A DNA stretch of 64,000 nucleotides. It comes from Colocasia esculenta (Eukaryota; Streptophyta; Magnoliopsida; Alismatales; Araceae). Below the pieces are notes generated by a model that was given only the letters and a program-made list of their open reading frames with translations, did not search any database and was not told the origin of the DNA. Numbering within the stretch: position 1 is the first letter of the stretch; each line of letters begins with the position of its first letter. The position numbers were made by a program, and so were the translations under genes. Of this stretch, positions 11,292 to 22,010 are shown in pieces. The stretch covers positions 6,448,001 to 6,512,000 of the forward strand of contig CM024753.1 of the NCBI GenBank assembly GCA_014218235.1, given 5' to 3'.

Positions 11292-13426
11292 GGGAGAATT
11301 AATTATTGGTCCCTGGCAGGGACCTGATATTATTTTCAGGTTCCTGTCAGGTTTTTATGTACCTTTCGGTCCCTGCTTTATGTAGGACTTATTTTTAAGT
11401 CCCTACTTTTAACCCCCGTTATCTTCCCCCGTTATCCCAAAAATATGTAACCGTTATCTCAAAAATGTGTAATTGCGTAAGTACGTACTTACACAGTTAC
11501 ATGTGTAACTGCGTAAGTATGTAAATCCTGTAACTATGTAAGTATGTAATTACATACTCATGTAGTTGCACAGGTAACTTTGTAACTACATAAAACATTT
11601 ATAAGTTTGTAACTATGTAATTAGGGCTTACCTAGTTACATACTTACATAGTTTCAGAATGATTTACCTAATTATCAAGACTTACCTAGTTACCAAAGGT
11701 TACCTAGGGTTTACCTAGTTACAGAGTTACATATGTAATTCCTATAACTGCGTAAGTATGTAGTTACAGAGTTACATGTGTAACTCTGTAACTACATGTA
11801 AGTGTGTAATTACACATGTACATACTATGTAACTACACATACACATGTAACTCTATAAGTATGTAAGTACATAGTTTTTTATGCCTTAAGTTTGTAATTA
11901 TTTCTTCATGTAACTATGTAATAAGGTATGAAGTAGTTACACAGTTAAATATGTAACTGCGTAAGTATATATTTACAGAGTTACATGTATAATTGAGTAA
12001 GTATGTAAATCCTGTAACTGTATAAGTATGTAATTACATATTCATGCAGTTAGACATGTAACTCTAGAACTACATAGAAATTTTATAAGTTTTTAACTCT
12101 GTAATTATAGGTTACCTAGTTACATACTTACATAGTTTCAGAAGGATTTACCTAGTTATCAGGGCTTACCTAGTTACCAAAGGTTACCTAGGGCTTACCT
12201 AGTTACAGAGTTACATATGTAATTCCTGTAACTGAGTAAGTATGTAGCTACAGAGTTACATGTGTAACTCTGTAACTACATGTAAGTGTGTAATTACACA
12301 TGTACATACTATGTAACTACACATACACTTGTAACTCTGTAAGTATGTAAGTACATAGTTTTTTACGCCTTAAGTTTGTAATTATTTCTTCCTGTAACTA
12401 TGTAACAACGTATGAAGTAGTTACATAACTAAATATGTAACTGTGTAAGTATATATTTACAGAGTTACATGTATAATTGTGTAAGTATGTAATTCCTGTA
12501 ATTACGTAAGTATATAATTACATATTTATGCAGTTACACATGTAACTCTGTAACTATAGAGAGATTTTATAAGTTTGTAACTATGTAACTAGGGCTTATC
12601 TAGTTACATACTTACATAGTTTCAGAAGGACTTACCTAGTTACCAAATGTTACCTAGGGCTTACCTAGTTATAGATTTACATGTGTAATTCCAGTAACTG
12701 TGTAAGTACGTAATTCCTGTAACTCAGTAAGTATGAAGTTACAGAGTTACATGTGTAACTCGGTAATTACATGTAAGTGTGTATTACACATGTACATACT
12801 ATGTAACTACAAATGTAATTCTATAACTACATACTCTGTAACTATACATGTAATTACAGAGTTACATAGTATGTAACTCAGGGACTCTGTAATTAGGTAA
12901 GTCCCTGGTAACTAGGTAATTACAGTATAGAAGGGCTTACCTACATAACTGTGTAATTACACATGCAACTCTGTAACTAGTAAGTCTCTGGTAACTAGGT
13001 AAGCCCTTCTGAAACCATGTATGTCCCTTCTTCTATAATTTTGTAACTCAAAGACCTAAAAATAAATCCCCCAAAATTAGAGATTGATTGATAATTCTCC
13101 ATGTAAATAAGTAAATATTTATTTTTATAAATTATTAAGTATTTACAAAGTTACATGTGTACTGCATAAGTATAAATTACATACTTACACAGTTATAGGA
13201 TTTACATACTTACGCAGTTACACATGTAACTGAGTAAGTACGTACTTACGCACTTTTGGGACAACGGTTACACACTTTTGGGATAACGGTGGAGGATAAC
13301 GGGGGTTAAAAGCAGGGACTTAAAAATAAGTCCTATATAAAGCAGGGACCGGAAGGTATAGGAAAACTTGACAAGGTCCTGAAAATAATGTCAGATCCCT
13401 GTCAGGGATCAGCAGTTAATTCTCCC
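11292..13426. mobile_element. MULE copy A, non-autonomous Mutator-like element with long inverted ends
   Basis: Terminal inverted repeats of roughly 230 bp begin GGGAGAATTAA and end TTAATTCTCCC. They share blocks such as ggtccctgctttat and ggacttatttttaagtccct. The flanking 9-mers are taatcttta (left) and taattttta (right, 13,427-13,435). A 9-bp duplication with long inverted ends is the hallmark of Mutator-like elements. No transposase ORF is visible. The interior is built of tandem repeats. Confidence 0.85.
11490..12810. repeat. tandem array of about 484 bp units inside MULE-A
   Basis: The landmark cttacctagttacatac recurs near 11,627, 12,113 and 12,596, giving a period of about 484 bp and a little under three units. 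Each unit is itself made of short words such as gtaagtatgtaa and cagagttacatgtgtaactc, many of them palindromic. Confidence 0.8.
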
Positions 13427-13435
13427 TAATTTTTA

Positions 13436-14847
13436 TCAGCTAAAGATAAACTAAACAAATTATCAAACTACTTAGGCATAAAACTGGTGATAAAAAACGG
13501 ATAAATCTCCTTATCAAGTTAGCAAACAGAGAGAATAAATAGCATTACATCCTTCAAATATGCAAGTTTATATCATCAGTCAGTTAACTATACAAATGAC
13601 CGGATGTGTGTTTGGTTCTTGTCTGTTAAACAATCTCACAATACTGTGTTGAGACAGATATGAAGTATTTTTTGAAAAAAGTGATAATCCCACCGTTCTT
13701 CACCGCAAAATATTGAATGTTATAAGAACCAATAACTTTAAGTACATCATATTAATTTTGACCCTGTGCTTAATAATTTTCATTGTCTGCTTGTCAAAAT
13801 TCAAACTTCAATAAACTAGCTATATACATATGAAATGAGGTGACTTGCCGTGAGTATACATATATGTCCATACATGACAATTTCATTAATTAGATCAAAC
13901 TAGATGGTTTATATATACTTAATCGAACAAGTGGCTTATTGGAGCGCTTCATCGTGTCTCATGACCTTAATCACAGTCCTAATTGGTATGCGTGCATGTA
14001 AACTTCGGGGCAGTTGCTAGCTATTTGCCTTGTGCACGTCCCTCATCATCTTGATCTCACGTACTATATATGGTGATCACCTTATTAATTAAACTACAAA
14101 ATCCTCTTAATGCAGGCCAGTAAAAAAGCTAATCATTCATACATGAAGTCGTCCGTTCTATCTGTGGGATAGAGCTGAACATTGGCGGTGGTCAAACAAA
14201 GCCACGGAATTTATGAGCGAATGGATCCGCAGTGTACCAGTACTGCGCTGTCTCCACCTTCCCTACCGAGTTGCGTTAACGTGCATGGATGAGGGTGAGG
14301 ATAAAGATAAAGATGGAGGTATAACGTGCTATATATTCAAATGATCAAAGAGCTGGCTGTCCTTGAATTAGGTAAAGTACATGTCAAGATTTCCATTTGG
14401 GGACAAGACTTGTCAAGCTCCAATAGGGCATCTACGTATAACCGTACGTAGTCTGCGGAAGCTTCGCAGCAGTTCGCCAAGGGTACTACCGGATTTGTTG
14501 CTTTGAAGTGTTAGAGTCGCCACTTTGCCATGCACAGCTAGCTCATGAAGTTGTCCGGACCGTCCCATTTTACGAGAGAAGCTTACGTCAGCTAGAGCTA
14601 AAGTCAACAAAGACGAAACCTTGGCTTTGGAGCTAAACAAAGACGAAACAGATCGATGTGCAAATGGGTCAAGTCAACCGCATCCAAACCATGTGCACTG
14701 CATGCAGCATCAGCTCGTCTCGATCTCGACCGTGAACTGCGCGGATGAGGGACGGCGACGGATGACGCGCTACCTCCACCCGTCTCTACCACTAGCTCTC
14801 CTCAGCCCCAGCTTGCACATCCGTACGTTACGCCCCCTGCGAAACCT
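13436..14847 (+). other. upstream region of GRP-A
   Basis: No coding sequence is seen. It matches 39,435-40,779 (GRP-B) closely and 18,010-19,080 (GRP-C) more loosely, so it travels with the gene as its upstream region. Plant-promoter-like words (tgcatgcag, gatcgat, tagctagc) are frequent. Specific regulatory sites cannot be assigned from one sequence. Confidence 0.6.
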
Positions 14848-14855
14848 TATAAATA
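14848..14855 (+). promoter_or_regulatory. TATA box of GRP-A
   Basis: TATAAATA lies 80 bp before the start codon and is followed by a C-rich stretch. The same box is at 19,081 and 40,780 before the other two copies. Confidence 0.75.
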
Positions 14856-14927
14856 CCCCCTGCCTCTCCTCCCGACTTCCCACCACCAAGACATCAATCT
14901 CTTTCTTGTATTCCACACCTAATTAAG

Positions 14928-15389
14928 ATGGCGATCCTTGGGAAGATGGTGCTTGTAGGCTTCCTCCTTGTGCTCTGCGTGAGTGTCTCCTCCGCTGCCA
15001 GGTTCCTTTCCACCGCCGATGCCAGCGGCAGCGGCGGGGGAGGTGGGGCGGGTGGCTCCAACGGTGGTTCCGGCTCAGGGTCCGTTAGCGGTTCTGGTTC
15101 CGGCTCTGCATACAACTCTGGTGGTTACTACTACGGAGGAGGAAGTGCGAGCGCCGGGGGAGTGGCGGAGGTGGCGGCGGTGGCGGAGGTGCCAATGGCG
15201 GCAGCGGGTCTGGGAGTGGCTCGGGTTCCGGCAGTGGCTCTGCCTCTTCTGGGAGCTACGATCCGTGGTACGGTTATGGCGGAGGTTCCAGTGTTTACGG
15301 AAGTGGGGGTGGCGGGCGGGGGAGGCGGAGGAGGCGGTGCCGGCGGATCGGGCTCAGGCGCGGGATCCGGCTCCGGTTTCCGGCTTTAG
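14928..15389 (+). pseudogene. GRP-A, secreted glycine-rich protein with out-of-frame middle and end
   Basis: The ATG after ctaattaag opens a 153-codon frame. Residues 1-23 form a signal peptide (hydrophobic VLVGFLLVLCV, ending SSA), followed by ARFLSTADAS and Gly/Ser repeats with a Tyr-rich YYYGGG patch. From about residue 79 the frame reads VAEVAAVAEV instead of the Gly-rich repeat seen in GRP-C, because one G is missing from a G run. It stays out of frame to about residue 127 and ends FRL instead of SGSTYP. The family is thought to be secreted cell-wall proteins. The break is either a real frameshift or a homopolymer error; the intended stop would fall near 15,407. Confidence 0.75.
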
Positions 15390-15528
15390 CTCAACGTATC
15401 CGTAGTGTCCTTGAATGCAAGCACGCATAAACAGTACACTGTCCCTTACAGTTCGGTGTGCGTGGGTGTTTTTTGGTATCTGGCTCACTTTTAGCTCGGA
15501 AGAAAATAATGTGAGCCCTGTGATCTCT

Positions 15529-15717
15529 GAGTAATACTTAGTGCACACCCATGGTGTGCACTAAGTTGGGCTCACCCAATCAGAGTGTGCCACCAACCCT
15601 TAGGGTTGGAAAATCAAGAGATGTGGTATTATTATAATCCCCCATCCCTTGACATGGCACACCCTTATAGAGTGTGCCCAACTTAATGCACACCAAGGTG
15701 TGTACTAAGTATTACTC
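15529..15717. mobile_element. 189-bp MITE in the 3' region of GRP-A
   Basis: Inverted ends begin gagtaatacttagtgcacac and finish as its near complement, tgtactaagtattactc. The 9-bp duplication gtgatctct flanks it at 15,520-15,528 and 15,718-15,726. GRP-B (41,457-41,467) and GRP-C (19,750-19,760) keep the uninterrupted site gtgatctctatgtatc. The 9-bp duplication points to a Mutator-type MITE. Confidence 0.92.
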
Positions 15718-15753
15718 GTGATCTCTATGCATGTATCTTTCTTTTTTAACGAA

Positions 15754-15759
15754 AATAAA
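15754..15759 (+). terminator. candidate poly(A) signal of GRP-A
   Basis: AATAAA in gaaaataaagttgaatattc, a position kept in all three GRP copies (19,784 and 41,491). In this copy the MITE sits between stop codon and signal, adding about 200 bp to the 3' UTR. Confidence 0.5.
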
Positions 15760-15764
15760 GTTGA

Positions 15765-17141
15765 ATATTCTTACTCTGATGAGAGGGCAGTCTTACCTTT
15801 ATATTTATTTATTTATTTAGATCGACTTTCATAGTTCCATGAACATAGTGACAAAAATTTCTTGAGGCCGATCTCGACCGCGCTTAGTGATTCAAAGTTG
15901 CATGACGGAGAGCAACTAGAAAATTGATGAAACGCTCTGGGGAATGAGGCCGTCAATATATAGCGCTCAAGACTTAGGAGATTAATTAATTCCAAGAGAA
16001 GAATAAATTTATGAATAGAAAGGTTTACGAAGAACGGAAATAGATCCACTCAAGTCCCACGCTGAAAATATATTCATGTCTGGAGCTAAATTACTCCCGG
16101 ACTCATCCGACCAAGATACCGATGTAGACAATGCGGAACGTTGTGAACGACGACCGGGTCTACGTCCTCGTGCTGTGCTTTGTCGCACCTACTCTTGGTA
16201 CGAGTCATCCATAAAATTTTAGTCTATTTATTTAGTTTTCCCTCTCGACTGATGCCACCCGCCTGTTGATCCTTTAGACTTTTGTTATACGATTTCAAAT
16301 CTATTATATTAATAAATGGGTAAATATTACCCTTAAAAAAAAGTCTCACGCAATATACTCAGATGTAAATTCTATCTCATCAGCCTCATAGATAGGTTTT
16401 CTTGATGACCAATTATGTTTCGATAAATTTTTATTTAAGATAGGTTTTCTATATTATATTTTAGGTTCTTTAAATTATGGTATTATGACGTTGCATTTTG
16501 ACTTAATTATGTATGTTAACATACTAGTTGAAAGTCTACTATATGATATATTTACTTAAGGGGAGTGTGAATAATCTTACTGAGCCACATACTTATTAAA
16601 ATCGTAGTAGATATAAGTGATGGCCTTGTGGATTCAACTCACAGGTGGATTTGGTTTAGGTTTGAAGAGTTTGTCTAGTTAAATCTGTAAAATGTCATAG
16701 TTTAAAGGATGGACATTGTCCATAGTCTCTTTGAATTTTCATAAGATGCATGTGTTTTATAGATCTTAGTGAATGCATGCTCTATAATGAAAGTTGATTT
16801 GTTGTTCTAGTTTCTTCTTTTGTAAATATTTTATTCGGTCCGTCCCTTTCTCAATCCATCTACATTGGGGGGGGGGGGGACAAACTAATTTTTTGGAGTT
16901 AGTTATTCTAATATCCGTGATCAGTGGTTAGATAATGTAATGTTAAAAAGATAATACTTCTTATTTTTCACTTTCATTATGATGCATAAGCGCAGTACTG
17001 CATGTAGGCATTTGTGATGAAAATAAAAGTAAAGCTAGTAATGTTTTAAAGAGTTTCATTTTGTTTTTGAGCGTCAAATAAGAAAATCTTTGAAAAGGCT
17101 ACACATATATAATGGTTGTGAATATATGACTTAGTCATTGA
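15765..17141. other. 3' flank of GRP-A, non-coding
   Basis: AT-rich, with no gene recognised. It matches 41,500-42,866. It contains a run of G at about 16,867-16,880, which is longer in the other copy. It ends at gacttagtcattg, the point where LINE1 sits in block B. Confidence 0.7.
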
Positions 17142-17575
17142 AAAAATACTATATGAAGTATGGGATTCGGTATGAGAAGACTGTTCCCTACATTTTACAA
17201 ACGTTTGGAGTTACATAAAGGGGGAATAGAATAGATGATATTTGTGGCTTAGGAATATAGATTTAAAATAGATGATAAAGCGGTGGCACTCATTTTTTTT
17301 GGTTGAGGCGCCTGAGTAGTTACTGCTACCTGGGGGCCCAGGTGGCACCATGTAGGCGCCAATGTGCTGCCACCTCCAGTCACCATTGGCCATCCTCGTC
17401 GACCACCGTTGGCAGCCAGTCATCATCCCCAGCCACTGATCATCACCACCGCGTCGTTTGCCGCCCGCCATCAATAGTGTTTACAAATAGTCTATCTGTG
17501 ATCACAAATAGATTATTTGTGAGCACTAACTTACTATTTGTCTTCATGGATAATGGTCACAAGTAGGGAACACAA
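17142..17575. other. flank copy without LINE1 and LINE2
   Basis: Matches 4,116-4,758 and 48,606-49,246 but lacks about 200 bp in the middle. It continues straight from the GRP-A 3' flank with no LINE1, and its gggaacac continues into aaatagc with no LINE2. It is therefore the empty-site version of both insertions. Confidence 0.85.
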
Positions 17576-18010
17576 ATAGCAAAATAGTGTTCACAAATAA
17601 ATTATTTATGATCACTAATTAAACGAAGCTGTCGCAGAAGACGACGTATTTGCGACGACATTCATGCGTTGTCGTAAATACTACTCTGCTTTTATCTATA
17701 GTATTTTTTTTTTTAATTTGTATTTAGTAATAGTATTTGGGATGGCTAGCTCTATTACATCGGGAAAGATTAAGTAGAACTATTGCAATGTTTTGAGTAT
17801 TTCGTGACAAATACCTCTTTTGCAACTACTCTTGTTGTAGCAATTCAATTATTTGCGACCAGCATGCAGCTACAATACAGCAGTCACAAATAGTCCATCT
17901 TTTGCCACAACCATTGTATGAAATGCTTAGCTTTTGCGACGATTTTCCACCTTTATCATCATAACTAATATTTGTGATTGATTTTTGTAGCCGTTGCAAA
18001 AAATTCGTTA
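17576..18010. mobile_element. part of a transposon with gtcgcaaata-type repeats, left piece
   Basis: Short repeated words of the type tttgcgacg and gtcgcaaatac are scattered in both orientations, like the subterminal region of a CACTA or similar DNA transposon. Bases 17,630-17,762 are matched by 21,895-22,015. No coding sequence is seen. Confidence 0.5.
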
Positions 18011-19080
18011 CGAATAAAGACGAGTATATATATATACCCATACTTAGTATGACAATTTCATTAGTCAACTCAAACTATAGATAGTTTATTTACTAATTAT
18101 TCGAACAAATGGCCTATATATTGGCGTGCTACACGGATTCTGACCTTATAAATCATAGTCCTTGGTGTGCGTGCATGTAAACTTCGGGGCAGCAATATAT
18201 GCGCTAGTTGCCTTGTGCACGTCCCTCATCATCTTAAATATGGTCCTCACCTTATAATTAATTAAAATAAAAAATCCTCTTAATGCATGCCAGTAAGAAC
18301 CTAATTAATATTCTTGCATGCAAGAATAAGTCGTCCGTTAACTATCCGTGAGATCGAGCTGAACATTGACGGGTCAAACAAATTAAGCCAATTAATGAGG
18401 AAATGGATCGGCATGCAGTGTACCGGCCGGAGCTGTCTCCACCTAATTCACTTCCGCGAGTTGCGTTAACGTGCATGGATGAGGATACAGATGTGGAGTA
18501 CTTATGCATAACGTGCTATTCAAATGATTTAATTAAAGAGCTGGCTGTACTCCTTGAATTATGTACAGTACATGTCAAGATTTCCACTGCGGCCTCTCTC
18601 CGATCGAAGACAGTTTGGGCTGCTTAATTGAGACGTGACTTGTCAAGCTCAAATACCGTTTACTAATTATTAATGGTGATTTGGATCCCCCTCTCTCTCT
18701 AGATAGATAGATAGATAAATAGATAGATAGAAAGCATCTACGTAAGTATGTACCGTAGCCTGTGGAAGCTTCTCAGCAGTTGCCAAGGAATGGAGTCGCC
18801 AGCTTGCCATGCACAGCTAGCTCATGAAGTCGTCCGGATCGTCCCATTTTACGAGGAAACCTTACGTCGTCATATCTAGAGTTAAAGTCAACAAAGACCA
18901 AACCGATCGATGTGCAAATGGGTTCAAGTCAACCGCATCCAAACCATGTGCACATATATGCATGCAGCACCCCCGAATAAAGAACCCAGCATCCATATCT
19001 CGACTGTGAACTCCGCGGATGGGGATGGGGATGGTGATGGATGACGCGCTACCTCCACTCTCCTCAGCCCCTTCGAACCT
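18011..19080 (+). other. upstream region of GRP-C
   Basis: A diverged counterpart of 13,850-14,847 with many substitutions and indels. It contains a short gata repeat (about 18,700-18,732) absent from the other copies. No gene is seen. Confidence 0.6.
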
Positions 19081-19088
19081 TATAAATA
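19081..19088 (+). promoter_or_regulatory. TATA box of GRP-C
   Basis: TATAAATA followed by ccccctgcc, 70 bp before the ATG, conserved with the two other copies. Confidence 0.7.
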
Positions 19089-19150
19089 CCCCCTGCCTTT
19101 CCCCACCACCAAAACATCAATCTCTTTCTTGTATTCCACACCTAATTAAG

Positions 19151-19625
19151 ATGGCGATCCTTGGGAATATGGGGTTGTAGGCTTCCTCCTTGTGCTCTGT
19201 GTAAGTGCTCCTCCGCTGCCAGGTTCCTTCCACCGCCGATGCCAGCGGCAGCGGCGGGGAGGTGGGGGCGGGGTGGCTCCAACGGTGGTTCCGGCTCAGG
19301 TCCGGTAGCGGTTCTGGCTCCGGCTCTGCATACACTCTGGTGGTTACTACTACGGAGAGGAAGTGCGAGCGCCGGGGGGAGTGGCGGAGGTGGCGGCGGT
19401 GGCGGAGGTGCCAACGGCGGCGGCGGGTCTGGGAGTGGCTCGGGTTCCGGCAGTGGCTCTGCCTCTTCTGGGAGCTACGATCCGTGGTACGGTTATGGCG
19501 GAGGTTCTAGTGTTTACGGAAGTGGTGGAGGTGGCGGCGGGGGAGGCGGAGGAGGCGGTGCCGGCGGATCGGGCTCAGGCGCGGGATCCGGCTCCGGTTC
19601 CGGCTCTGGCTCTACGTATCCGTAG
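19151..19625 (+). pseudogene. GRP-C, secreted glycine-rich protein, broken at codon 10
   Basis: The start ATGGCGATCCTTGGGAAT is conserved, but a one-base loss next to it (atatggggttgtag) gives a stop after nine codons, and further indels follow in the signal peptide. From about 19,365 to 19,625 the ancestral frame is open: Gly-rich repeat, ASSGSYDPWYGYGGGSSVYG, a long Gly run, then a Gly/Ser tail ending GSTYP. This copy therefore shows the correct frame for the middle of the family, which GRP-A and GRP-B have lost. It cannot make a secreted protein as written. Confidence 0.8.
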
Positions 19626-19783
19626 GGTCCTCCTTGAATGCAAGCACGCATAAACAGTACATTGTCCCTTTACAGTTCGGTGTGCTGTATTCGTGTGTGT
19701 TTTTAGGTATCTGGCTCCCTTTTAGCTCGGAAGAAAATAATGTGAGCCCTGTGATCTCTATGTATCTTTTTTTTTTTAACGAA

Positions 19784-19789
19784 AATAAA
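19784..19789 (+). terminator. candidate poly(A) signal of GRP-C
   Basis: AATAAA at the position conserved in the two other GRP copies, about 160 bp after the stop. Confidence 0.45.
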
Positions 19790-20335
19790 GTTGAATATTC
19801 TTACTCTGATGAGAGGGCAGTCTTACCTTCTTTTATTTATTTATTAGATCGGCCTTCATAGTTCCATGAACATAGTGACAAAAGTTTCTTGAGGCCACGC
19901 GATCGCTTAGTGATTCAAACTGCATGACGAAGAGCAACTAGAAAATTGATGAAGCTATAGCCTATAGGAACGAGGCCGTCAATATATCACTCGAGACTTA
20001 GAGATTATTAATTCCAAGAGAAGAACAAATTTTACGAATAGTATGGTTTACAAAGAACGGAAATGGATCCACTCAAGGTCACGCATATACTCAGATGTAA
20101 TTCTATCTCTTAGCCTCATAGTTAGGTTTTCTTGATGGCCATTATGTTTCGATAATTTTTTTTAAGATAGGTTTCTATATTATATTTTAGGTTCTTTAAA
20201 TTATGGTATTATGATGTTGCATTTTGACTAATTATGTATGTTAACATACTAGTTGAAAGTTTACTATATGATATATTTCTTAAGGAATGTGAGTAATCCA
20301 CTGAGCCACATACTTATTAAAATTGACTTGTGTTT
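19790..20335. other. 3' flank of GRP-C, non-coding
   Basis: Matches parts of 15,765-16,600 with deletions; similarity stops at acttattaaaattg. No gene is seen. Confidence 0.6.
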
Positions 20336-20766
20336 TTTACATTACAAGGATTAGCGGATATAGCGACCGATATTGCGACCGATTATATTGGTCTCTATTT
20401 TGTCGCATATAGCGACTGAATAGCGACCTAATTAAGCGGTCCCATTACTCTGATCAATTAGTGATCGAAATGATTTCGGGAGCTAAAAATTAGTGACCGC
20501 CCTTAACGTTGGTCTCTAATCGGTCGTTATTTGCGACCGATGTTTATCGGTCGCAAAATCGGCCGCTACAGCCCTAATTTCCCCATACCCTGGTCCCTCT
20601 CGTCCCAGACACTTGCGGATGCCCTCTCGCCTGAGAACTCTGCTCTCTCGCGGACGCTTGCTGCCGTCGCCGTCGCCTGCTAACCGTGCCATCACCAGCA
20701 CATCACCACCGCCTGTTCTCATCGCCGCCCTCCCTTCGTTCGATCATCTCGCCGTCTCCGGTTAGT

Positions 20767-20848
20767 CTCTCTCTCTCTCTCTCCTCTCCGTCTCTCTCCT
20801 CTCTCTCTCCTCTCCTCACTCTCCTCTCTCCTCCTCTCTCTCTCTCTC

Positions 20849-20884
<36 letters not shown>

Positions 20885-20885
20885 C
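20767..20885 (+). repeat. CT-rich microsatellite
   Basis: Almost pure ctctct with occasional cc, about 120 bp. Translated frames across it are low-complexity and not genes. Confidence 0.9.
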
Positions 20886-21234
20886 TCGGCTCGATGAGGG
20901 TGGGGGGCTCATCCGTGGCCCTCTTCCCCTCTCCCCCTCCCTCCCCCTATCCACTGCTGTGGCCGACCATGCTCCGCCTCCATTGCGCCCCGTTCCAACT
21001 CCATGTCCCTACAACTGGCGAAGGATGGGGTGGTACGACTAGGCCTGTCAATGGGATCCAGAAAATCTGAAATCCGATTCGAATCCAAAAATCAAATCAA
21101 ATTCGGATCATATATTTTGACCCGAAATATTTCCTTTCTCTGCATTCAGGGCAACTTCTTTGCTCCGAATTTTTGTGTTTCGGGGTGCCGAAAACCGATC
21201 CGGGGAACCCCTTCCGCCGTGCCCCGCGACCATC

Positions 21235-21530
21235 TCACCCGCCATTTCCCACCCTAGGGGCGAGGGCAGGGGTGGGTGAGAGCTTGGAGGCGAGGAGGAC
21301 AGCTTGGAGGAGGGGAGGGGAGGGGTGGAGGCCGGTGGCGTCGAGTGCTGCATCGAAGTCGGAGGGCTCGGGGAAGGGTCCCGTGAGTACGCAAACGATG
21401 GCGGCGGCGTCCTTCTCGAGGGCGGCGGGGGTGGAGTCGAGCGCTGCTGCAATCGTGAGTGTTGTGGGGACGTTTGAGTAGGGGGTAGCGTCGGAGGGGG
21501 CGGGGGATTTGGGGGCGGCCAAGGAAATGA
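21235..21530 (-). pseudogene. possible PPR-protein N-terminal fragment
   Basis: Read on the minus strand, this GC-rich open stretch contains FDAALDATGLHPSPPLLQAV followed by LLASKLSPTPALA. It resembles the start of plant pentatricopeptide-repeat proteins, where an LD..G...SP.L...VL segment precedes the first repeat. No PPR repeats follow. It may be another captured exon. The resemblance is short and judged by eye, so the assignment is tentative. Confidence 0.4.
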
Positions 21531-21540
21531 GCAAATGCAT

Positions 21541-22010
21541 TATTTGTGACGGCTTCTTTGTTATGGCAAAAGGCAAACTATTTGTGGTACCCGTCGCAAG
21601 TACTCAACTTTATCTTTTGTTATTTAATATGCATTAGGAACACCGTATTTGCGACAGCTAAAAGAGGCTGTCGCAAAAGTCTGAATGTTTTTGCGACGGC
21701 TCCAAGTAACCGTCGCAAATACTCGGCTTTTATCTCATTTTTTTAATATTTTTTATTCATATTATTTGTGAGGGCTTCTCTCACTGTTGCAAAAGATGAA
21801 CTATTTGCGGCGGTTTATTCGAAGCTGTCACAAGTACTCCGTTTGATCACGATTTTGTGTATTAATGCACATTCCTAACATCATATGTGTGACAACTAAA
21901 TGAAGCCGTAATTGTGACAACATTCATGCGTTGTCAAAAATACTCCACTTTTATCTACAGTACTTTCTTAATTTGTCTTTAATAATAGTATTTTGGATGG
22001 CTCTATTACG
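21541..22010. mobile_element. part of the gtcgcaaata-type transposon, right piece
   Basis: Repeated words tttgcgacgg and gtcgcaaat in both orientations, the same class as 17,576-18,010. The last 120 bp are a direct copy of 17,630-17,762. At 22,011 the sequence switches abruptly into Pack-CACTA. Confidence 0.5.

Larger units (their letters stand above)
20336..21540. mobile_element. CACTA-like sequence with gcgaccgat repeats and GC-rich core
   Basis: The left 240 bp carry many copies of gcgaccga/tcggtcgc in both orientations, like CACTA subterminal repeats. A CT microsatellite and a GC-rich gene-like fragment follow. Exact ends were not found. The sequence is foreign to the GRP array and separates GRP-C from Pack-CACTA copy C. 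Confidence 0.5.

Noticed and set aside
11292..13426. Regularly repeated short words that might suggest a CRISPR-like array or centromeric satellite
   Set aside because: Units are about 484 bp, there are under three of them, and they are enclosed by inverted ends and a 9-bp duplication. They belong to a Mutator-like element, and the DNA is a plant nuclear genome.
14894..15548. Minus-strand and alternate-frame ORFs over the GRP genes (Pro-rich, Arg/Trp-rich)
   Set aside because: They are shadows of the Gly/Ser repeat in other frames; only one frame has a signal peptide and a conserved start in all three copies.
20686..21042. 118-codon Ser/Leu-rich ORF
   Set aside because: It is a translation of the CT microsatellite.
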